Below, piece by piece: positions 8,305-16,040 of a DNA stretch of 64,000 nt (position 1 is its first letter; each line of letters opens with the position of its first letter). The position numbers and the translations under genes were made by a program. The notes beneath the pieces are model-generated. The model searched no databases and was not told the origin of the DNA. It saw only the letters and a program-made list of their open reading frames with translations. Origin of the DNA: Rhodococcus sp. 1168 (GTDB taxonomy: Bacteria; Actinomycetota; Actinomycetes; Mycobacteriales; Mycobacteriaceae); NCBI RefSeq assembly GCF_002091955.1, contig NZ_MKKY01000032.1:1-64000 (forward strand), written 5' to 3'.

Positions 8305-9387
8305 TCACGCGAAGGCTGCCGCGACGCTCTCCGACAACAGATCACCGTGGTGCGTGCTGAGCCCGTTACGCAAGCCTGCGTCTGCCTCGCATGCCTCTTC
8401 CCAGCCCTTGTCGGCGAGCGCGCAGATGTAGGGCAGCGTCGCGTTGGTCAACGCGTACGTCGACGTCCGTGGAACAGCGCCCGGCATGTTCGCGACGCAG
8501 TAGAACACCGATTCGTGTACCCCGTAGGTCGGGTCGGCGTGCGTGGTGGGAACCGAATTCTCGAAACAGCCACCCTGGTCGATGGCGATGTCGACGAGCA
8601 CCGAACCATGCTTCATGCGCTGAACCAGACTGTCGGAGACCAACATCGGCGCTCTCGCCCCGGGTACCAGTACCGCCCCGATCACCATGTCGGCTGCAAG
8701 AACCGCCTGTTCGAGCTCGAAGGCGCTGGACGCGACCGTCTTGACGCTGCCGTGATACAGATCGTCGATGCCGCGTAGCGCCTTGACGTCGAGATCCAGC
8801 ACCGTGACGTCGGCATGCATGCCGTGGGCGATGGCGACGGCGTTCTTCCCCGACACGCCTGCGCCAATGACGACGACGTTCGCCGGACGCACTCCGGGGA
8901 CTCCCCCCATGAGAACGCCGCGGCCTCCACCGCTGGCCATCAGGTGGTAGGCACCTGCTTGCGGTGCAAGCCTTCCCGCAACCTCGCTCATCGGTGCCAG
9001 CAGTGGGAGTGATCCGTTCGGGGCAGTGACTGTCTCGTAGGCAATTGCGGTGGTGCCCGATGCGAGCAGTGCGTCGGTGCCGGGCTTCGATGCAGCCAAA
9101 TGGAGAAAGGTGAACAGGACTTGATCACGCCGGAGCAGTGCGTACTCTTCGGCGATCGGCTCCTTGACTTTGAGCAGCAGGTCGGCAGCGTCCCATACCT
9201 TGGCAGCCTCGGTGACTATCTGCGCGCCTGCTGCTTTGAAGTCGGTGTCGCAGAAGGACGAACCGACGCCTGCTTCGGATTCGACGATGACTTCGTGGCC
9301 GTGCGAGACCAATTCGTGTACGCCCGCCGGGGTGATGGCCACCCGGTATTCATTGTTCTTGATCTCGCGAGGAATTCCGATCTTCAT
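8305..9387 (-). CDS. ald: Alanine dehydrogenase
   Basis: NAD-dependent L-alanine dehydrogenase (L-alanine + NAD+ + H2O to pyruvate + NH4+ + NADH), 360 aa, close to the usual length of about 370. It begins [20 protein letters not shown], the conserved N-terminus of the family. The active-site His segment is FTFLHLAAS, the Rossmann motif is [13 protein letters not shown], and the C-terminal [20 protein letters not shown] is characteristic. ATG 9387 is preceded by AGGAGG; an in-frame upstream ATG at 9423 lacks support. It is divergent from the Lrp/AsnC regulator at 9487, the ald/aldR arrangement known from mycobacteria, so alanine-responsive control is likely. Confidence 0.96.
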   Translation of the reverse strand: MKIGIPREIKNNEYRVAITPAGVHELVSHGHEVIVESEAGVGSSFCDTDFKAAGAQIVTEAAKVWDAADLLLKVKEPIAEEYALLRRDQVLFTFLHLAASKPGTDALLASGTTAIAYETVTAPNGSLPLLAPMSEVAGRLAPQAGAYHLMASGGGRGVLMGGVPGVRPANVVVIGAGVSGKNAVAIAHGMHADVTVLDLDVKALRGIDDLYHGSVKTVASSAFELEQAVLAADMVIGAVLVPGARAPMLVSDSLVQRMKHGSVLVDIAIDQGGCFENSVPTTHADPTYGVHESVFYCVANMPGAVPRTSTYALTNATLPYICALADKGWEEACEADAGLRNGLSTHHGDLLSESVAAAFA

Positions 9388-9420
9388 GGTGGCCTCCTGA
9401 ATAATGATTCGACGGATTGC

Positions 9421-9430
9421 CACAATTGTG
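9421..9430. promoter_or_regulatory. Palindrome in the ald/aldR intergenic region, candidate AldR operator
   Basis: CACAATTGTG is a perfect 10-bp palindrome midway between the divergent ald (start 9387) and Lrp/AsnC gene (start 9487). Lrp/AsnC regulators bind imperfect palindromes in such regions. The surrounding ATAATG and ATAATT stretches may be further half-sites. Assignment rests on position and symmetry only. Confidence 0.45.
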
Positions 9431-9486
9431 AATTACAAAGAGAAAAGGGACCAACAGATGTGAACATAATTCTGTAGATTGGGCCT

Positions 9487-10023
9487 ATGGGTTCGGATAA
9501 TTCAGCTCGTGTTGGGCATGGAGGGCGCAAGCCGAACGATGTTCGGCACACCGCTGATGCTCGCAGGACGCCGCTCGACGACATCGACCACATCCTCATC
9601 GACGTACTTCGGCACAACGCCCGCACGCCCAACAATGCACTTGCTGCGGCAGCGGGCATCGCCCCATCGACCGCGCTGGGACGGGTACGTTCCCTCGTCG
9701 AGCGCGGAGTCATTCGCGGATTCCATGCCGAGATCGATCCCGAAGCCCTCGGGCAGGGCATCCAGGCCATGATCTCGGTCCGACTACAGGCAGATGCCCG
9801 GCGAAGGATCAACGAGTTCGGCGAGCAGATAGCGGCGCTCGAGGAGACGTTGAACATTTACTTCATCGCGGGTGCGGAGGACTTTCTGATCCACGTATCG
9901 ACGGTGGACACCGCTGCACTACGCAACTTCGTCGTAGACAACCTCAGCGCCCATCCCGCGGTTGCCGCCACCGAGACGATCCTGATTTTCGAGCACATTC
10001 GCCCGCGGAATCCGGTCGCCTGA
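9487..10023 (+). CDS. aldR: Lrp/AsnC family transcriptional regulator, likely AldR
   Basis: 178-aa regulator with an AsnC-type helix-turn-helix (about residues 30-80; LDDIDHILIDVLRHNARTPNNALA, then APSTALGRVRSLVERGVI) and a C-terminal RAM ligand-binding domain (about 95-170). Divergent orientation to ald, 99 bp apart, matches the mycobacterial AldR arrangement, where it controls ald in response to alanine and other amino acids. The N-terminal 25 residues are polar and poorly conserved, so ATG 9487 could be replaced by a later start, but no later start has a better ribosome site. Confidence 0.85.
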   Translation: MGSDNSARVGHGGRKPNDVRHTADARRTPLDDIDHILIDVLRHNARTPNNALAAAAGIAPSTALGRVRSLVERGVIRGFHAEIDPEALGQGIQAMISVRLQADARRRINEFGEQIAALEETLNIYFIAGAEDFLIHVSTVDTAALRNFVVDNLSAHPAVAATETILIFEHIRPRNPVA

Positions 10024-10031
10024 AACTTGGA

Positions 10032-11684
10032 TCAGGGAACGGGCGGGAAGAGCGGCGGCAAGGTAGGCAGCTTGAAGTCCGGCAAGCCTGGGATCAGGGG
10101 CGGCGGAGGCGGAGGCGGAGGTGCGACCTCCGGCTCGGAAGATTGCTCCGTCGTCTGTTCCTCGGTCACTTGCTGGCGCGTCGGTTCGACAACCTCGGTT
10201 TCGGGTTCGACGACCGGAGCTTCCGGGACGGTGCCCGCGGGCGGCGGGGGAGGCGGAGCCGGAATCACCGGAGGTGCTGCCGGAGGCGACGGCGTCCCTG
10301 CCACGCTCGATGTGGCCGGCGGCTGCGTCACCGCGGTTTCGACGACAGCGGTCGTGTTCGGACGCGTCACGACGAATCCAGATACTGCGATCACCGCTGC
10401 AGCAGCAACTCCGAATACGGACCACGCCCGAATGCGACGTCGTCTGACCACGTCTTCGTCTTCACCGTCGTCCTCTTCGTAGTCCGCGTCCAGCCAGTAG
10501 ACCTTTTCGAGCGCAAAATGTTTCGGTTCGGGCGCAGCCGATGCAGCTTCACTCGCGGCCGGCGCAGGAGCAACAGCAGGTGCGGCAACCGTAGGAGCTA
10601 CAGGCGGGGATTTCGTCGGGTAGAACGGCCGCGCACCCGTGTCTGCAGCAGGTAGATTATTTCGTCCGTTCGCTGCGGCCGGAGTCGTTTCGACGGGCCT
10701 GGGCGCAGCGAAACCGGTGGCGGGCATACGTACCGGTTCCGGCCGGACCGGCGCTGCAGGAGCGGGGCGCGCCGGCATCGTCCGGGGCTGCACACTCTGC
10801 GGGTACTCCGTCGGCCGCGCCGAGAGGGCTGCGCCTCGGGCCGAGACGGTTTCCGGCTCGTTCGGGGTGATCGCCGGCAAATGCAGAGACGGACCGACGC
10901 GTTCACGGACGAGCGGGATCCGCGACCCGCCACCGATGAGAACGACCGCGTCGATAGGAACGTTTGCATCGATGAGAACACTGCGCGCGAACTCGATGGC
11001 CTGATCGACGTGGTCGGCGATCAATGCCTCGAAGTTTTCCCGCGAGAGCAGGATCATTCCGCTTTCGTCGGGCAGGCAGACCGCGTCATTGCTCGACAGG
11101 CGTTCCTTGGCGACACGACACCGGCGCTCGAACAGGTCCATGTCGGCGGCATCGCTCGGCTTGCCGAGGCGTGCGAGCTGATTGTCACGGAGGAATTCGT
11201 CGATGAGATCTCCGCTGAACTCACTGGAGCGCTGCGTGACGACGACTCGACGGGCCGCCAGGTTCAAGACGCTGACGTTCAGACCCGAACTTCCCAGGTC
11301 GAACAATGCGACGGTCGAGAAACCCGCTGCTTCACCACTGACGACGAGGTATTCGAGTACAGCCTCGACCTCGGGGACGAGGCGGTAGTTCTGCAGGTGC
11401 TGATTTTCCAGGGCGCGGTGCAGGGTGTCTGCCTGATGCGCGTCCCGGTACGCGACGCCGGTCGTCATGGACGGCTCGGACTCGGCGGCCAGCGCGCTGA
11501 TCGACTCGGCGGCCAGGTACTCGACGTGATCGTCGATCGTGTCGATGACTTGATTGTGGAAGAACAACTGCTGAGGGGCTTCGAGCAAACGGGTCGAAGA
11601 GAGGCGAGCAGTGGCCGTCTCGTTGCGTGGCTGAGCCATACGCACGGCGTGGGCACCCATGGACACCCCCAACAACACAGTCAT
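10032..11684 (-). CDS. Membrane-anchored Hsp70-like protein with proline-rich tail (paralogue 1)
   Basis: 550 aa. Residues 1-300 resemble the Hsp70/actin-type ATPase domain: MTVLLGVSMG (phosphate-1), ALFDLGSSGLNVSV (phosphate-2) and VVLIGGGSRIPLV (adenosine motif). There is no substrate-binding domain. Instead come a Pro/Ala-rich linker (about 305-400), an acidic patch with RRRR, one transmembrane helix (about 415-435, SVFGVAAAAVIAVSGFVV) and a Pro/Glu/Thr-rich external tail ending in PPLIPGLPDFKLPTLPP. Start ATG 11684 is chosen because it begins the ATPase fold. It lies 107 bp downstream of a second Hsp70-like gene, and a third is at 32707. The likely role is in the envelope, with unknown substrate. 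Confidence 0.85.
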   Translation of the reverse strand: MTVLLGVSMGAHAVRMAQPRNETATARLSSTRLLEAPQQLFFHNQVIDTIDDHVEYLAAESISALAAESEPSMTTGVAYRDAHQADTLHRALENQHLQNYRLVPEVEAVLEYLVVSGEAAGFSTVALFDLGSSGLNVSVLNLAARRVVVTQRSSEFSGDLIDEFLRDNQLARLGKPSDAADMDLFERRCRVAKERLSSNDAVCLPDESGMILLSRENFEALIADHVDQAIEFARSVLIDANVPIDAVVLIGGGSRIPLVRERVGPSLHLPAITPNEPETVSARGAALSARPTEYPQSVQPRTMPARPAPAAPVRPEPVRMPATGFAAPRPVETTPAAANGRNNLPAADTGARPFYPTKSPPVAPTVAAPAVAPAPAASEAASAAPEPKHFALEKVYWLDADYEEDDGEDEDVVRRRRIRAWSVFGVAAAAVIAVSGFVVTRPNTTAVVETAVTQPPATSSVAGTPSPPAAPPVIPAPPPPPPAGTVPEAPVVEPETEVVEPTRQQVTEEQTTEQSSEPEVAPPPPPPPPLIPGLPDFKLPTLPPLFPPVP

Positions 11685-11791
11685 CTCTCTTGCCTCGCTT
11701 CGCGGTAGACGGTCGGACTCCGATACTCGCCCCATCGGGTCACGCTACCGGGTGAGTGGCCGAAGTGCGGCGCGGCCCCGTCAGCGCTGGG

Positions 11792-13327
11792 TCAGTTCGC
11801 AAGCGAGTCGTCTTCGACCGCAGAACCGTCGTCGTAGTAGAAACCGTCCTCGGTGTATTCGACGTTGCCGGTATCCGGATCGCCACCTGGTTCGACGGGA
11901 TCAAAGGTGTCCACCGGCTCGGGCACAGGCTCCGGCTCGGGCGTCGGGATCGGTCTCGGTAGCGCGGGCACACTCTCGGCGACCGAGGAATTTTCAGCGG
12001 GGGTCGAGCCGGGATCGATTCCGATCCCGGGAGGAGGGGCTGTATTGCCTCGCAACGCGACGATCGCCCAGACCAGCAGAACCGCCGTGACTACGGCCCC
12101 GAACCGGAAGGCGTCTTTTGGCGACCACTGCATACGACGGGAGCTTCGCGACGCGGGGACCGATGCCGGTGGGGGCTCGATCGGCACCGACCGGTTCGGA
12201 GCCGACCAGCTTGGGGCCGGCCGGTTCAGGGCTGCAACAGAGGCCGTCTTCTCAGGTGCCCTCCACTCAGTATGCGTGCCCACCGGCGCCGCCACTACCG
12301 GGGACGCCACCGGTACCGTCTGCATCGGCGCTGTCTCCAACGCCGCCTGTGCCATGTCCGTATCTGCGGTCGTCGCCTCCTGCGTCGAGGATTCCGCCTC
12401 GACCGGCTCGGAAACCACGGCTGGTTCTGGAACTACAACCGGCTCGGAAACCACAGCCGGTTCTGGAACTACGGCGGGAGGCGTGCTCGAGTCATGCTCC
12501 GCCAGCAGCGTCGCAAGCGTCATCGTGGGTGCGATCGGTGCGGCCTCGAGCGCTGCGCCTTCCGCGATGACCGACATCGGGGAATCCGGAACGACGACGT
12601 CGGCGACCCACTTGTGTTCGACGAGTGACCGCACGATGGGCATATGCGAGCCACCGCCGATGAGCAACACAGCGTCCGGAGGCGACGGGTCCGCCCACGC
12701 GAGTGTTTGGAGGATCAGCGGGGCTGCGGCGTCGTCGAAGTCGTTGCGAGTGATCAGCACCGGCCCGTTGTTCGGCGCGCGGACGCCCGCAGCCGTGCTG
12801 AGCATCTCTTTGAGGTCACGGAAGAACACGCGGTATTCGCGTTCGCCTTCCGGCCCTTCGGCGGGGGGAAGGATCTCCTTGGCCATGACGATCGTCTCGA
12901 CCATCCGGTCGAGGATGTCACCGGAAAGGATCGAGGTGCGTCGAGATTGGGTGACCTTGCCTGCTGCTACGTCCAACGTGAGCGCGGTCGTGCCGTTGGT
13001 TCCGAGGTCGAGCACCAGCAAGGCACGCGCAGTCGCGAGCCGTCCGATCGAGCGCGCATAGGCGAGCACCGCCGAACCCTCGTCGACCATTCGAATGGTG
13101 GAGGTTTCACTACTGTCGAGCGAGTCCAGTAGCGAGGCCACTACGTCCGAATCGCGTCCGGTGAGTACGACGTCGTCGAACGGTCCGCAGTCGGCAAGCT
13201 TGCCGTTCAGGAGCCAATGAGCTCCTTCGGCGTCTATCGAATCCTCGATGCGGCGCCCGTCTCTGAGGTACGAGATCCGGACGGCGCTCGGCTCCACAGC
13301 TACGCCGCAGACTCCACTCACCGGCAC
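11792..13327 (-). CDS. Membrane-anchored Hsp70-like protein (paralogue 2)
   Basis: 511 aa with a divergent Hsp70-type ATPase domain. LVLDLGTNGTTALTLDV (phosphate-2) and AVLLIGGGSHMPIVRSL (adenosine motif) are clear; the N-terminal phosphate-1 loop (GVCGVAVEPSAVRISYL) is degenerate. A Pro/Val/Glu-rich linker contains a 12-residue duplication (VVPEPAVVSEPV), then one transmembrane helix (about 410-430, FGAVVTAVLLVWAIVAL) and an acidic tail ending EDGFYYDDG. The start is GTG 13327. It is co-directional with paralogue 1. Unlike paralogues 1 and 3, it lacks the LIPGLP-type C-terminal motif. Confidence 0.82.
   Translation of the reverse strand: MPVSGVCGVAVEPSAVRISYLRDGRRIEDSIDAEGAHWLLNGKLADCGPFDDVVLTGRDSDVVASLLDSLDSSETSTIRMVDEGSAVLAYARSIGRLATARALLVLDLGTNGTTALTLDVAAGKVTQSRRTSILSGDILDRMVETIVMAKEILPPAEGPEGEREYRVFFRDLKEMLSTAAGVRAPNNGPVLITRNDFDDAAAPLILQTLAWADPSPPDAVLLIGGGSHMPIVRSLVEHKWVADVVVPDSPMSVIAEGAALEAAPIAPTMTLATLLAEHDSSTPPAVVPEPAVVSEPVVVPEPAVVSEPVEAESSTQEATTADTDMAQAALETAPMQTVPVASPVVAAPVGTHTEWRAPEKTASVAALNRPAPSWSAPNRSVPIEPPPASVPASRSSRRMQWSPKDAFRFGAVVTAVLLVWAIVALRGNTAPPPGIGIDPGSTPAENSSVAESVPALPRPIPTPEPEPVPEPVDTFDPVEPGGDPDTGNVEYTEDGFYYDDGSAVEDDSLAN
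12402..12473. repeat. 36-bp tandem duplication inside an Hsp70-like gene
   Basis: Two 36-bp copies, 12402-12437 and 12438-12473, differ at a few positions (for example CCACGGCTGG versus CCACAGCCGG). They encode a repeated VVPEPAVVSEPV-type unit in the extended linker of the Hsp70-like protein. The period is a multiple of three, so gain or loss would change linker length without frameshift. Confidence 0.8.
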
Positions 13328-13644
13328 TGACGTTCCTTTGATTTAGCCCGACGACGCTCTCACTGTACTTCTATGGAACGCCTGAATTGATCGCTACAGC
13401 TGTGAGCCGGCATCTCGGAGCCGTGATGCTCCTCTCGATTGAGAGCCCGATTCTCAGGAATACGCTGGTAGGAAACTCATCCGTCAGCGATCAGTCGAAT
13501 CGTGGCAGCGCTTCAAAACAATCTACTATATTGTTTGGGAAGGTCTGGGGAGACTGCTGGGTCGGAACACTCTGGTGTTGCAGACCCACGGTCAACACGA
13601 GGCCGCCCGGTCTCGGGAAGTTACGAGATTCAGTGGAGGTTCGT
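13328..13644. other. Intergenic region upstream of the carrier-protein locus
   Basis: About 317 bp between the divergent Hsp70-like gene and the carrier protein. No convincing ORF; the open frame running into the carrier protein from 13387 has no coding character. It is more A/T-rich than the genes around it and holds the AAACAAT palindrome at 13516-13536, so it probably carries the promoter of the aminoacyl-carrier/glycan operon. Confidence 0.6.
13516..13536. promoter_or_regulatory. AAACAAT-N7-ATTGTTT palindrome, candidate operator of the carrier-protein operon
   Basis: AAACAAT (13516-13522) and ATTGTTT (13530-13536) are perfect inverted arms with a 7-nt spacer, in an A/T-rich stretch about 110 bp before the carrier-protein start. 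Similar half-sites occur before the DUF1839 gene (31484-31504). This fits a dimeric HTH repressor, but no dedicated regulator gene is next to it. Confidence 0.45.
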
Positions 13645-13902
13645 ATGGAGACACTCGATATTGCCGATGTGGCCAGGATTCGAGAAGTTCTGGACAAATT
13701 CGGAAAGCTTCCACTTCCGGCTGCGGATATCGAAGACTCGGCCGATCTCTACGACAGCGGCCTCACCTCGCATGCCAGCGTCAACGTCATGATCGCTCTC
13801 GAGGACGAGTTCGACATCGAATTCCCCGACGCGATGCTGCAGAAGGCAACGTTCGCCAGTATCGAGTCCATCGCCACAGCCGTCGCACAGCTCACGGACT
13901 GA
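13645..13902 (+). CDS. Acyl carrier protein (aminoacyl carrier)
   Basis: 85-aa carrier protein. The phosphopantetheine-attachment segment is DLYDSGLTSHASVNVM, with Ser42 as the likely modified residue; the rest folds as the usual four-helix bundle (ALEDEFDIEFPDAML, FASIESIATAV). The motif differs from fatty-acid ACP (GADSL), indicating a specialised carrier. ATG 13645 follows GGAGG. It lies 5 bp before an acyl-CoA-dehydrogenase-like gene and two genes before an amino acid:[carrier protein] ligase, so its natural load is probably an amino acid thioester rather than a fatty acyl chain. Earlier in-frame starts would add about 86 unconserved residues. Confidence 0.88.
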   Translation: METLDIADVARIREVLDKFGKLPLPAADIEDSADLYDSGLTSHASVNVMIALEDEFDIEFPDAMLQKATFASIESIATAVAQLTD

Positions 13903-13907
13903 GGGCC

Positions 13908-15065
13908 ATGACTACCGCTTACTGGGATGGCATCGATGTCTCGACCATGTCCGAGGTACTTACCACGGTGCGTGCGTTCGCAGACGAGGTCGATCGCGAT
14001 GCACGATTCCCGACCGAGTCCATGGAGGCGATTCGCCAAGCCGGCCTCCTCGAGGCAGGAATTCCCGTGCACTTCGGTGGCGGCGGTCTTTCCCTTACCC
14101 AACTCGCTCATATCGCACGGTCACTAGGCGCAGAATGCGCCTCTTCGGCAATGATCTTCGTGATGCATCAGTCTCAGGTTCTGAGCATCGTCAGGCACGG
14201 CAAGTCCGACGCCATGGAATCGTTGCTGCGTCGGTTCGTGCTCGAACGTCCACTGGTGGCCTCGGCGACCACTGAGATCAACATCGGTGGCGACGTGCGA
14301 ACCAGCGGGTGCGCGGTCGAATACGACGGCGATCGGATCATGTTGTCGAAAACCGCGCCGGTGATCTCTTATGGCGAATACGCACAGTTCGTCCTCGCGA
14401 CGGCTCGCCGCTCGGTGGACAGTCCCCCGAGCGATCAGGTGTTGGTCGTCTGCGAGAAGCCGGACGTCGTGCTCGAACGCACCGGCGATTGGGACACCCT
14501 CGGGTTCCGTGGAACGTGCAGCCCCGGATTCCAACTCGAGGCAACCGCCACGACGTCGAACATTCTGGGTGACAGCTACGGCGATATCTCCGCGCAGACG
14601 ATGCTGCCTGCCGCACACGTGCTCTGGAGTGCCGCGTGGCTTGGAATAGCGGATGCGGCAGTGACCAAGGCACGCAAGTCCGTTCGCAAGGCCGCCAGTC
14701 GCACGCCGGGAGTGACCCCTCCGAGCGCACTTCGGCTCGCCGAGCTGTATGTCGTGCACGAGCAGCTCGTAGACGCGGTATTCGGCGCGGCAGCAAAGTA
14801 TGAGGCCATCGCGGACTCCCCCGGAGATCTCGGTGCCATCGGATTCGCGGTGCGGATCAACAACCTCAAGGTGACTGCGTCGTCACTCGTCATCGACATC
14901 GTCGGCAAAGCGCTGCAGATCTGCGGCATTTCCGGCTACCGACAGGACTCCGACATGAGCATCGGTCGTCACCTGCGGGACGCGCACGGCTCCGCCATCA
15001 TGGTCAGCAACGAACGCATTCTCGGGCACAACTCCCAACTTGCGCTCGTCTACAAAGGTAACTGA
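13908..15065 (+). CDS. Acyl-CoA/acyl-ACP dehydrogenase-like flavoprotein
   Basis: 385-aa member of the acyl-CoA dehydrogenase fold: N-terminal helical domain, central beta domain (LVASATTEINIGGDVRTSG, the FAD/substrate region) and C-terminal helical bundle. In ordinary members the catalytic Glu lies in a YEGT-like motif; the aligned place here reads RDAHGSAIMVSNERI, so that Glu appears replaced by Val. The base may lie elsewhere, or the reaction may differ from simple alpha,beta-dehydrogenation. Between the carrier-protein and aa:CP-ligase genes, it is most simply an oxidoreductase acting on the aminoacyl thioester on the carrier. ATG 13908 and the abutting downstream ATG (15066) suggest translational coupling. 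Confidence 0.82.
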   Translation: MTTAYWDGIDVSTMSEVLTTVRAFADEVDRDARFPTESMEAIRQAGLLEAGIPVHFGGGGLSLTQLAHIARSLGAECASSAMIFVMHQSQVLSIVRHGKSDAMESLLRRFVLERPLVASATTEINIGGDVRTSGCAVEYDGDRIMLSKTAPVISYGEYAQFVLATARRSVDSPPSDQVLVVCEKPDVVLERTGDWDTLGFRGTCSPGFQLEATATTSNILGDSYGDISAQTMLPAAHVLWSAAWLGIADAAVTKARKSVRKAASRTPGVTPPSALRLAELYVVHEQLVDAVFGAAAKYEAIADSPGDLGAIGFAVRINNLKVTASSLVIDIVGKALQICGISGYRQDSDMSIGRHLRDAHGSAIMVSNERILGHNSQLALVYKGN

Positions 15066-16007
15066 ATGACTACACACGCGAACCCCACCGAGATTTCCGA
15101 ACTCGATTCTGCGCGAGCACGATTCCGCGAGGAACTCGTTGCCGCCGAGCTCCTCGTACCCAGCTCGGTGGAGGGTCTCTACGGCCGCTCGGGTGAGTTC
15201 GAGGACATCATCGACAGAATCGACCAGGTCGTCGACGCCGCGGGACGGTCCGAGCACGGATTCTCGGCTCCGCGATTCCGGTTCCCCCCGGTTTTTCCGC
15301 GGGAAGCATTCGAGCGCACCGACTACATCGCCTCGTTTCCCAACCTGACCGGTGCCATCAACACCTTCGACGGTGACAACAAGGCCCATGCCTCGTTGCT
15401 CGCGGACCGCGCCGAAGGCAAGGACTGGGATCACCACCTCGAATCCGCAGGCACCATGCTCGTGTCGGCCGCATGCCACCCGTCGTACTCGATGATGACG
15501 GGCGTACTTCCGGAAGAGGGCCGGTTGCTCGACATCTACGGCTACTGCTTCCGGCACGAGCCGGCCGTGGATCCTGCACGGATGCAAGCATTTCGGATGC
15601 ACGAGTACGTTCGTGTCGGCACTCCGGACGAGGCCATCGCGCACCGCGAACGCTGGGTGGTGCGAGGTATGGAGGTGCTTGCCGATCTCGGCCTCGAAGC
15701 CGAAGCCGTCATCGCCAACGACCCGTTCTTCGGACGCGCAGGCCGCATGTTGGCCGCGAACCAGCGCAACGAGAATCTCAAGACCGAACTGGTCGTCAAG
15801 CTCTACGGAGACCTCGACGACGGCACTGCTGTGGTCTCGTGCAATTGCCACCGTGACCACTTCGGTCACACGTTCGGGATTTCCACGGTCGACGGCGAAC
15901 CCGCACACAGCGCGTGCGTCGGCTTCGGCATGGAGCGCATCGCACTGGCGATGTTGCGCACCCACGGCCTCGACAGCCGAAAGTGGCCCGCTTCCATTTC
16001 CCGCTGA
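15066..16007 (+). CDS. Amino acid:[carrier protein] ligase (seryl-tRNA-synthetase-like)
   Basis: 313-aa homologue of the catalytic core of class II, methanogen-type seryl-tRNA synthetase, without a tRNA-binding domain. Enzymes of this family (described from Bradyrhizobium and Agrobacterium) activate glycine or alanine with ATP and transfer it to the phosphopantetheine arm of a carrier protein. Zinc ligands read as Cys137, Glu180 (FRMHE) and Cys284, with spacing like the known enzymes. Motif 2 (CFRHEPAVD) and motif 3 (VGFGMERIALAML) are present. The carrier protein two genes upstream is the obvious acceptor. The amino acid cannot be told from sequence alone; Gly or Ala is the prior. The start ATG directly follows the upstream stop. 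Confidence 0.93.
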   Translation: MTTHANPTEISELDSARARFREELVAAELLVPSSVEGLYGRSGEFEDIIDRIDQVVDAAGRSEHGFSAPRFRFPPVFPREAFERTDYIASFPNLTGAINTFDGDNKAHASLLADRAEGKDWDHHLESAGTMLVSAACHPSYSMMTGVLPEEGRLLDIYGYCFRHEPAVDPARMQAFRMHEYVRVGTPDEAIAHRERWVVRGMEVLADLGLEAEAVIANDPFFGRAGRMLAANQRNENLKTELVVKLYGDLDDGTAVVSCNCHRDHFGHTFGISTVDGEPAHSACVGFGMERIALAMLRTHGLDSRKWPASISR

Positions 16008-16040
16008 GCGAACGACAACTTACAACGAGGGGATCGTCCT

